Below the pieces are notes generated by a model that saw nothing but the letters and a program-made list of their open reading frames with translations, did not search any database and was not told the DNA's origin. From an uncultured Gammaproteobacteria bacterium (GTDB lineage: Bacteria; Pseudomonadota; Gammaproteobacteria; Pseudomonadales; Azotimanducaceae_A): a stretch of 7,615 nucleotides of DNA. The translations under genes and the position numbers were made by a program. The stretch spans positions 1-7,615 of the forward strand of contig CAJWGQ010000137.1 of assembly GCA_913041025.1 (NCBI GenBank), written 5' to 3'. Positions 1 to 5,783 of the stretch are shown in pieces (the stretch's first letter is position 1; the number at the start of each line of letters is the position of its first letter).

Positions 1-2
1 CA

Positions 3-674
3 ATGTCTAATATCAAACCTTTAACTCCTCGCCAAGAATTCCGTCGAGAGAAAATTCTGTCAGCTGCTCGGAAGTTGGTTGCAAGCCAAGGTTACGATGG
101 AATGGTCATGAGTGATTTGGCGGAGGTGGCTGAGGTTTCGCCTACAACTCTTTACAATTTGTTCAACACGAAAGATGAACTGCTTCTTGAGGCTCTAAGG
201 GGCCTAATGGTAAAAAATTACGAAAAAGTTGAAAAGCTTCCTGAAGACACAGGTTGGAAATATCTTTTGAAGGTTTCTGAGCTTGGGGCATGGCTTAGAA
301 GTTCTGAGCCAGAATTTGGTGTTGCCATAACTGACGCCCTCTTGAGAGCAAAACCAGGTGACCCGCTAACGAAGCTTTTGTTTGAAGGTGTCAGAGATGA
401 TTTCCTGAGCTCTTTAAAGAAAATGAGATCGAGACGAGCGCTTTTGGATGAAGTTGATCCGTATCACCTGGCGACGATCCTAGTAGGAAATTATTGGTCC
501 ACTTTTATTTTGTTAAACAAGGGAATCGAGAAAAACAAACAGCTTATTCTGAGCACAAAGATTAATATGTTATCTCTACTGGCAGCTTCCAGCCGCGGAG
601 AGGCCAAACAACAGATCGAGGATTATCTCAGCCAGATTTGGCAATCTAGACTTGAGGAAATAAACAATGATTAA
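3..674 (+). CDS. TetR/AcrR-family transcriptional regulator
   Basis: A 223-residue protein with the layout of TetR repressors: an N-terminal DNA-binding domain (about residues 14-62) and an all-helical C-terminal part that would bind a ligand and dimerise. The helix-turn-helix lies at about residues 35-55, with the family-typical stretch SPTTLYNLFNTKDEL at residues 46-60, which corresponds to the common 'tlY.hF.sKe.L' signature. Length fits the family (about 190-230). The ATG at base 3 gives a plausible short N-terminus, but only two bases precede it, so a longer start and the ribosome binding site cannot be checked. It is the first visible gene of a co-directional block and overlaps the P450 start by 8 bases, so it is probably co-transcribed with the catabolic genes and may control them and itself. 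Its operator would lie upstream, outside the window. Family assignment is firm; effector (substrate or acyl-CoA) is inference. Confidence 0.93.
   Translation: MSNIKPLTPRQEFRREKILSAARKLVASQGYDGMVMSDLAEVAEVSPTTLYNLFNTKDELLLEALRGLMVKNYEKVEKLPEDTGWKYLLKVSELGAWLRSSEPEFGVAITDALLRAKPGDPLTKLLFEGVRDDFLSSLKKMRSRRALLDEVDPYHLATILVGNYWSTFILLNKGIEKNKQLILSTKINMLSLLAASSRGEAKQQIEDYLSQIWQSRLEEINND
654..658 (+). promoter_or_regulatory. Ribosome binding site of the P450 gene, inside the regulator gene
   Basis: GAGGA lies 8 bases before the ATG at 667 and is embedded in the last codons of the TetR gene. It supports the 667 start and implies that the P450 is translated from the regulator's message, possibly coupled to termination of regulator translation. 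Confidence 0.7.
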
Positions 675-2037
675 GCCATACAAGACCATAACGCCTGAAT
701 CCGTTGAGGAAATTAATTTCCTTGATTCAGGCCTTCAAAACTGCCCCTACGAGGCCTACAGGATGCTTCGGGACGACGCTCCGATTTGGAAAGACCCAAT
801 TACTGGTTTTTTTGTGATATCGCGTTTCGAAGACATGAGGAAAGTCCTGCTTGACACTAAGAATTTTTCAAACGACATGAGAATGGGCCAAGGAAATAGT
901 AGAGAGCAGCTCGATCCTGAACGAGCCCATCGAATGCTAAGTTTATATGAAGACAATGGCTGGGTCCCGGGCGCGACATTAGCGGGACGAGATGATCCGA
1001 ACCACAAACAAATGCGGAAGATGTTTAATGAAGCTTTCAAGCCAAAAAAAATTAACGCAATGGATCCTTTTGTGCGGGATACCGCTTACAAGTTAATTGA
1101 CGCATTCGTTGATGAAGGAAAATGTGACTGGATAAGGCAGTATGCTGTCCCTTTGCCGCTTATTGTTATTGGTCAGCAAATGGGTGTGCCCGAGGAGGAC
1201 ATATGGAAGATCAAGGCTTGGACCGACGCTTGGGTCCAACGTCTTGGGATGATGCAAACCGAGGAGGAGGAGCGGTGGTCAGTCGAGATGGAGATTGAAG
1301 CTCAGCACTATTTTCAGCCAATATTTGAAAAGCTTCGAAAAGAGCCCGATGACAGTTTGCTCTCTGAGCTTGTAAACAGAGAAATTCCTGAGTGGGGTAG
1401 AGCTCTCACGGATAATGAGCTGCATGCGGAAACCATGGCGGACACGTTTGTCGGTGGCTCCGAGACAACAACAAACGCAATCGGTTATGGATTGAAGCTC
1501 TTGATTGAAAATCCTCGGGTATGGAAATTGCTCAAGAGTGATCCGAACAAGTATTTAAAAACATTTTGCGAGGAAGTTATCAGGTTAGAGGGTCCTGTTC
1601 AGGGCCTATTTCGGATTGCTGCTCATGACGTTGAGATGCATGGTGTAACAATACCTAAAGGCTCTATGGTTAACGTTCGCTATGCGGCGGCTAATCGTGA
1701 TGAACGAGAGTTCGATTGTCCTGGAGAAATCGATTTAGAGAGACAAAAAGCGGGAAGACACCTGGGTTTTGGTTCTGGAATACATCACTGTCTGGGAGCA
1801 CCACTTGCGAGAAGGGAGCTTTTTTGGGCGTTCCACGCGCTCGTTAACAGGGTAGAAGAATTGAACTTCTCGGCAGGAATGAACTCCTTCGAGGTTGCCC
1901 CGAGTTTTTCCTTGAGAGCGATGAAAGAGCTTCATATAGAGTTTTTAGCAATACCTAGTGAACAAAGATTGGACCATCTCGAATTTGATCTATCATCGGG
2001 CGCGACCGAGTTGGACAATCCGGCAAAAAAACAGTAA
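667..2037 (+). CDS. Cytochrome P450 monooxygenase (soluble bacterial type)
   Basis: A 456-residue heme-thiolate monooxygenase that would insert one oxygen atom from O2 into its substrate with electrons from a ferredoxin. All hallmarks are visible: the I-helix oxygen-activation motif GGSETT (residues 263-268, acid-alcohol pair E266-T267), the K-helix ExxR (E303 to R306), the segment NRDEREFDCPGEIDLER after it, and the heme loop FGSGIHHCLG (368-377) with axial ligand Cys375. There is no signal peptide or N-terminal membrane anchor, so it is cytosolic. Length is slightly above the usual 400-430, partly from a polar tail of about 25 residues after the final core strand. The start at 667 has a good binding site and overlaps the regulator by 8 bases. 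No ferredoxin or ferredoxin reductase gene is nearby. The region around the K helix resembles P450s found in terpenoid- and steroid-degrading bacteria, but a CYP family number cannot be assigned by eye. Confidence 0.97.
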   Translation: MIKPYKTITPESVEEINFLDSGLQNCPYEAYRMLRDDAPIWKDPITGFFVISRFEDMRKVLLDTKNFSNDMRMGQGNSREQLDPERAHRMLSLYEDNGWVPGATLAGRDDPNHKQMRKMFNEAFKPKKINAMDPFVRDTAYKLIDAFVDEGKCDWIRQYAVPLPLIVIGQQMGVPEEDIWKIKAWTDAWVQRLGMMQTEEEERWSVEMEIEAQHYFQPIFEKLRKEPDDSLLSELVNREIPEWGRALTDNELHAETMADTFVGGSETTTNAIGYGLKLLIENPRVWKLLKSDPNKYLKTFCEEVIRLEGPVQGLFRIAAHDVEMHGVTIPKGSMVNVRYAAANRDEREFDCPGEIDLERQKAGRHLGFGSGIHHCLGAPLARRELFWAFHALVNRVEELNFSAGMNSFEVAPSFSLRAMKELHIEFLAIPSEQRLDHLEFDLSSGATELDNPAKKQ

Positions 2038-2060
2038 CAATACGCTTATAGTGCAACACA

Positions 2061-2066
2061 AGAGGG
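2061..2066 (+). promoter_or_regulatory. Ribosome binding site deciding the Rieske oxygenase start
   Basis: AGAGGG ends 8 bases before the ATG at 2075. The reading frame is open back to an ATG at 1958, inside the P450 gene, but that would add 39 residues encoded by the P450 C-terminus region and by the gap. The binding site favours 2075. Confidence 0.75.
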
Positions 2067-2074
2067 AAAAAGAT

Positions 2075-3430
2075 ATGGCAGAAATGTTTAAGGACTTAGA
2101 TCCGGAAACTATGGTGAGATCACCAGGGGTGACCTATCAGGATTTGCTGGATCAAGACACTCATGAGGTGCCGCCGGTTTTGAGACTTCAGTCGCCAAAA
2201 GACGTGGGCTTTGACGATTTCTCAAAAGAAAGATACATATCGCGTGATTACCATAAAAAAGAAGTAAAAAACCTTTGGATGAAGGTTTGGCAGATGGCTT
2301 GTCGGGAAGAGGAAATCCCGGACCCTGGGGACCACCTGCGTTACGACATTGCAGGTGTATCGTTTATCGTAGTAAGGCAGTTAGACGGAGGTATAAAAAC
2401 ATTTCCTAATGCTTGCTTACACAGGGGACGGATGCTGAAAGAATTTGATGGGCACGCCTCTGAGTTGCGGTGCCCCTTCCACGGGTTTGGGTGGAACTTG
2501 GATGGATGCCTCAAAGACGTGCCTGCGCGGTGGGATTTCCCTCAAATAAAAGACGAGGATTGGTCCCTTCCAGATATCCCCACTGCTACGTGGGCTGGAT
2601 TTGTTTTTATTAATCCGGATCAAGAATGCGATCCATTCGAGCCCTTTATTCGGGAGTTGGCAGATCAATTTGAGAGATGGGATTTGGGTTCCTTGTATAT
2701 TCAGGCGCATGTTGCGAGAAAATTGCCCTGCAACTGGAAGATTGCTCAGGAAGCGTTTTGCGAAGCCTACCATGTTAATGGCACCCATCCCCAAATCATG
2801 CGTAGCTTGGGCGATGTAAACAGTCAGGTCGATGTCTGGGACAATTGTTCTAGGGTTATTACCCCCGGCGGAACCAGCAGTCCGTTGCTGGAATATGACA
2901 TGAATGATGAAGACATTTTGAGGGCTATGATGGATATTCCCGTTGGCGGCGAGGTGCCGACTATCCCACCAGGAATGAATGCTCGAGGTTTTCTGGCAGC
3001 AATCAGTCGAGAAGGCATGCGCGAAGCCGCAGGAGATAGAGTAGATGAATACTGCGACGCGGAGATTGTGGATAGCATAGACTACACTCAGTGGCCCAAT
3101 TTTCATCCTTGGGGAGCGTTTAATAAGATAGTCTATCGTTTTCGTCCAAACGGGGATGACCATCGCACTTGCATTATGGAATGTTATCAGTTGATGCCTT
3201 TCCAAGGTGATCGTCCTGCCCCAGCCCCCATACATTGGCTCGGTGATGATGAAAAATGGTCATCGGCGCTTGGGTTCTTGGGAAGGGTTTTTGACCAAGA
3301 TGTCTTTAATATGCCGAAGGTTCAATGGGGCTTAGAGTCTACTTACAAAAAAGGTTTTACGCTTTCTGGCTATCAAGAATCAAAAGTAAGGTGGCTCCAT
3401 CATAAATTGACTGAGTGGGTCGGAGAATAA
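2075..3430 (+). CDS. Rieske non-heme iron oxygenase, large (alpha) subunit
   Basis: A 451-residue aromatic-ring-hydroxylating-type oxygenase with a [2Fe-2S] Rieske domain followed by a catalytic mononuclear iron domain. The cluster ligands are C114-L-H116 and C133-P-F-H136, within CLHRG and CPFHGFGW. The mononuclear iron site is E230-A-Y-H233-x4-H238 with a likely third ligand D409 in a DQDVFNMPKVQWGL segment typical of this C-terminal region. In most ring-hydroxylating dioxygenases the residue three before the first His is Asp and bridges electron transfer; here it is Glu, as in the carnitine and betaine oxygenase branch. Length matches alpha subunits (about 420-460). No small beta subunit, ferredoxin or reductase gene is adjacent, which suggests a homo-oligomeric alpha-only enzyme using unlinked electron carriers. 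It follows the P450 by 37 bases and precedes the next gene by 2. Substrate unknown; hydroxylation or oxidative demethylation are both possible. Confidence 0.95.
   Translation: MAEMFKDLDPETMVRSPGVTYQDLLDQDTHEVPPVLRLQSPKDVGFDDFSKERYISRDYHKKEVKNLWMKVWQMACREEEIPDPGDHLRYDIAGVSFIVVRQLDGGIKTFPNACLHRGRMLKEFDGHASELRCPFHGFGWNLDGCLKDVPARWDFPQIKDEDWSLPDIPTATWAGFVFINPDQECDPFEPFIRELADQFERWDLGSLYIQAHVARKLPCNWKIAQEAFCEAYHVNGTHPQIMRSLGDVNSQVDVWDNCSRVITPGGTSSPLLEYDMNDEDILRAMMDIPVGGEVPTIPPGMNARGFLAAISREGMREAAGDRVDEYCDAEIVDSIDYTQWPNFHPWGAFNKIVYRFRPNGDDHRTCIMECYQLMPFQGDRPAPAPIHWLGDDEKWSSALGFLGRVFDQDVFNMPKVQWGLESTYKKGFTLSGYQESKVRWLHHKLTEWVGE
3422..3425 (+). promoter_or_regulatory. Ribosome binding site of the 84-residue protein
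   Basis: GGAG in the final codons of the Rieske oxygenase gene lies 7 bases before the ATG at 3433. It favours this start over the upstream ATG at 3415, which would overlap the oxygenase, and over the second ATG at 3439. The arrangement suggests translational coupling. Confidence 0.7.
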
Positions 3431-3432
3431 CT

Positions 3433-3687
3433 ATGAGCATGACCCATCCTTTTGATCCCGATTGTCTATATGAACTAACTGACGAGGGAACAATTCGAAT
3501 CACTCGCGATGGAAAGACTGGATTTTTTACTGGCGAAGGCGTCTATCTGTCTGGCGAAATTCGGTCTGCAGATCCCCAGCTGTGCAATTGGATTACCAAC
3601 GTTCCTAACCCTGACACTCAATTGACCGCTTCTCGTATTGCCGGGCGTGATGACGCAGGAAAGTCCATCGCCTCGCACCTCGAGTAG
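3433..3687 (+). CDS. Small protein of unknown function (84 residues)
   Basis: I do not recognise a family. The 84-residue product begins MSMTHPFDPDCLYELTD and has no signal peptide, membrane segment or metal-binding cysteine motif (only two cysteines, C11 and about C51). The first half alternates short charged and hydrophobic stretches with many glycines (about residues 18-45), which suggests a beta-rich fold; the last 25 residues are polar. That it is real is supported by its position 2 bases after the Rieske oxygenase stop, a well-spaced GGAG, and a 20-base gap to the next gene with no other use of the space. The tight coupling to the oxygenase suggests a role with that enzyme, for example as an accessory or assembly protein, or in binding the substrate or product; this is inference only. 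The ATG at 3415 in the same frame would add six residues and overlap the oxygenase by 16 bases. Confidence 0.75.
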   Translation: MSMTHPFDPDCLYELTDEGTIRITRDGKTGFFTGEGVYLSGEIRSADPQLCNWITNVPNPDTQLTASRIAGRDDAGKSIASHLE

Positions 3688-3694
3688 TTGTAAA

Positions 3695-3698
3695 GGAG
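3695..3698 (+). promoter_or_regulatory. Ribosome binding site supporting a TTG start
   Basis: GGAG within AAAGGAG lies 9 bases before the TTG at 3708. No in-frame ATG exists near the beginning of the domain, so this site decides the unusual start codon. Confidence 0.7.
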
Positions 3699-3707
3699 CG
3701 ATCGAGT

Positions 3708-4094
3708 TTGGCTAAATTTATTCTCATAGGACTGTGTGAGCCTTTGTCGGAATCTGATCAGGCTGCCTTTGACGAATGGTTCGTTAATCAGCATATAGAG
3801 GATACCGCCCGATGCCCTAATTTCATAAAAGGGGGGGTCTACGAGTTGTCGGGACCCCATTTAGACTTGGAGACAAAGTCTAAATATATTTCGATTTACG
3901 AAGTAGAGGCACCCTCCTATGAGGAAGCCGAACGAGTTCTCAATGAATGGCAAGCGAACCCAGAGGCATGGGAAGGGAGAGCAAACCACATGCAGACCAT
4001 GGAGAAATTCGGCTCCATTCCAATGAAAATAAACGGCTCTGGTTGGTACAAAGAGCTTAAGGTTTTCAGTTCAGAAGAATTAAAAGAAAAATAA
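3708..4094 (+). CDS. EthD-like dimeric alpha/beta-barrel protein, TTG start
   Basis: A 128-residue protein that opens with a beta strand (AKFILIGLCEP) followed by a helix with FDEWFVNQHIEDTARCPNF (residues 21-39). This matches the 'F..WY...H.pd....PG' pattern of EthD and related ferredoxin-like dimeric alpha/beta-barrel proteins. A second strand-helix unit follows at about residues 58-83 (YISIYEVEAPSYEEAERVL). Members of this superfamily act as small monooxygenases, cyclases, decarboxylases or helper proteins in degradation clusters; EthD itself is needed for a P450 system that attacks ethyl tert-butyl ether. Here it sits in an operon with a P450 and a Rieske oxygenase, so an accessory or product-processing role is plausible but unproven. 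H29 is the most conserved polar residue in view. The start is TTG with a good binding site; the gene ends 24 bases before the ligase. It contains an A4G7 run at 3827-3837. Confidence 0.82.
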   Translation: MAKFILIGLCEPLSESDQAAFDEWFVNQHIEDTARCPNFIKGGVYELSGPHLDLETKSKYISIYEVEAPSYEEAERVLNEWQANPEAWEGRANHMQTMEKFGSIPMKINGSGWYKELKVFSSEELKEK

Positions 4095-4106
4095 CTACAT
4101 CAAGCG

Positions 4107-4111
4107 AAGGG
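4107..4111 (+). promoter_or_regulatory. Ribosome binding site of the first acyl-CoA ligase
   Basis: AAGGG lies 7 bases before the ATG at 4119, supporting that start, which also begins the protein at the usual N-terminus of this ligase subfamily. Confidence 0.6.
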
Positions 4112-4118
4112 TTTAGCA

Positions 4119-5735
4119 ATGGATGAGTGGCATTTCGGGACTGCCTACGAGCTTATCGCGGACACGGTTGGGGACCAGCCCGCGTTAATTTGTGACGGAG
4201 TTACTAGAACTTGGTCCGAATACGATGATCGGTCGGCGAAGCTTGCAGGTTTCCTAGTCGGGCAGGGTCTGGGCGTTGAGAGCAAGGTAGGTTTATATCT
4301 CCATAATTCAAATGAATACATGGAGGCCCATCATGCCGCAATGAAATTTCGGGGATGCCCAATCAACGTTAATTACCGTTACCAAGAAGATGAGCTAGTT
4401 TATCTATTAAATAACGCTGATGCTGAAGCCGTAGTCTTTCATTCAAAGTATGCAGGGCGTATCGAAGCTATAAAAGATAGGTTGGAAAAAACGAAAGTTT
4501 TTATTCAGGTTTCTGACGATTCCGGCAACGCGCTTGTTTTCGGTTCTCATGATTATGAATCAGTGATTATGGGTTCTGAGCCGATGAAACGAATTAATCG
4601 GAAGGCCGAGGACTTATATATGTTATACACTGGTGGGACTACGGGCATGCCGAAGGGTGTGATGTACTCTAACGGCGAGCATTGTTCGAGTCTCTGCGGT
4701 ATTGGAGCAATGCTTGGGACACCGGTTCCCCAGTCAATTACTGATTTATCCGACTGTGTCTCTCAAACCAGAGATATTGGCCTCTCGCCTCGCGGTTTAG
4801 TCTGTTGTCCGTTGATGCACGGCACCGGAATATGGGTTGGTGCCATGATTACGCACTTAGCAGGAGGCGCTGTTATTACGGTTAAGAAACTAGGTTTAGA
4901 CGCTGACTTGTTATTGAAACAGATAGAGAATGAACGAGCCTCGCTAGCAACTATTGTCGGAGACGCGTTTGCAAGGCCAATACTTAACGCACTTGATAAG
5001 GCCCAGAAAGATGGAAAGCCTTATGATTTATCAAGCTTGAAAATAATGTTGTCATCTGGGGTCATGTGGTCGCAAGAAACCAAAGAGGGACTTCTGGGTC
5101 ATCATGACATGATGTTAGTGGACGCAATGGGCAGTTCAGAGGGCAACATGGGCATAGCCGTTGCCGCCAGAGGGGTCCCCCCGAAGACAGCGAGCTTCCA
5201 GGCTAATGAAGATGTTAAAGTTTTCGATGATAATAATTGTCAAGTAACGCCTGGATCTGACGAAATGGGTATGGTCGCTACTCCGAGCGCTATGAGGGGG
5301 TACTATAAGGATCCCGAAAAAACAGAAAAAACTGTGCGAGTTATAGATGGTGTGAGGTGGGTTTTCCCTGGAGATTACGCCAAGATAGAAGCCGACGGTT
5401 CCATGACGCTGCTCGGTCGAGGATCAATGTGCATAAATACAGCCGGAGAAAAAGTGTTTCCGGAAGAAGTAGAGGAAGCGCTAAAAAGCCACTCCTCCGT
5501 GCAAGATTGTCTAGTTGTAGGAATTCCTGACGAAAAATTTGGTGAGAAAGTAGTAGCGCTTGCCTCTTGTACCGATGATAAATTCTCGGAAATTGAGCTG
5601 ATGGATCACTGCAGGAGTAAGATTGCAGGTTACAAATTGCCGAAGAACGTTTTGCTTGTTGATAAAGTAGCGAGAGCTCCCAACGGAAAAGCAGACTACA
5701 AATGGGCAGCGCGACGGGCGCTTGAGCTTCTATAA
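4119..5735 (+). CDS. Acyl-CoA ligase (AMP-forming), FadD17/FadD19-like
   Basis: A 538-residue adenylate-forming enzyme that would activate a carboxylic acid with ATP and join it to CoA. Motifs in order: the phosphate-binding loop YTGGTTGMPKG (170-180); an MGSSEG segment (337-342) in place of the usual YGxTE; the ribose-binding Asp D419 in FPGDYA; the hinge region LLGRGSMCINTAGEKVFPEE (431-450, R434); and the C-terminal catalytic lysine K524 in PNGKADY. All catalytic residues are present and the length is normal. The INTAGEKVFPEE form of the hinge and the N-terminal WHFGTAYELIADTV layout resemble the actinobacterial FadD17/FadD19 group, known to activate steroid side-chain acids. That similarity is from memory of the family and does not prove a steroid substrate. 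It is the last gene of the plus-strand block, so it probably activates the substrate or an oxidised product made by the two oxygenases. Confidence 0.94.
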   Translation: MDEWHFGTAYELIADTVGDQPALICDGVTRTWSEYDDRSAKLAGFLVGQGLGVESKVGLYLHNSNEYMEAHHAAMKFRGCPINVNYRYQEDELVYLLNNADAEAVVFHSKYAGRIEAIKDRLEKTKVFIQVSDDSGNALVFGSHDYESVIMGSEPMKRINRKAEDLYMLYTGGTTGMPKGVMYSNGEHCSSLCGIGAMLGTPVPQSITDLSDCVSQTRDIGLSPRGLVCCPLMHGTGIWVGAMITHLAGGAVITVKKLGLDADLLLKQIENERASLATIVGDAFARPILNALDKAQKDGKPYDLSSLKIMLSSGVMWSQETKEGLLGHHDMMLVDAMGSSEGNMGIAVAARGVPPKTASFQANEDVKVFDDNNCQVTPGSDEMGMVATPSAMRGYYKDPEKTEKTVRVIDGVRWVFPGDYAKIEADGSMTLLGRGSMCINTAGEKVFPEEVEEALKSHSSVQDCLVVGIPDEKFGEKVVALASCTDDKFSEIELMDHCRSKIAGYKLPKNVLLVDKVARAPNGKADYKWAARRALELL

Positions 5736-5783
5736 TCTGAAACTATTCCTTTACTGCTCATATAAACTCCGCTTCTTAGCTGC
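5736..5783. other. Convergent intergenic gap without an evident terminator
   Basis: This 48-base stretch separates the stop codons of the two convergent ligase genes. I see no stable GC-rich hairpin followed by a T-run on either strand. It holds a short imperfect direct repeat (CTGCTCA at about 5754-5760, and GCTGCTCAAA, which begins at about 5780 and runs into the minus-strand gene). Transcripts may overlap in the coding ends or stop by a factor-dependent route. Confidence 0.45.

Noticed and set aside
1047..1053. A7 run in the P450 gene as a frameshift site
   Set aside because: The reading frame and downstream motifs are continuous and such runs are common in moderate-GC genes; nothing else suggests recoding.
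1958..2074. N-terminal extension of the Rieske oxygenase frame from an ATG within the P450 gene
   Set aside because: The extra 39 residues overlap the P450 coding end and look random, and a well-spaced AGAGGG precedes the ATG at 2075.
2417..3235. A 272-codon open frame on the minus strand inside the Rieske oxygenase gene
   Set aside because: It is fully antisense to a gene with clear catalytic motifs, its translation shows no recognisable domain, and it is best explained as a chance open frame.
3618..3860. An 80-codon minus-strand open frame spanning the junction before the EthD-like gene
   Set aside because: It crosses two supported plus-strand genes, has no binding site in context and no family resemblance.
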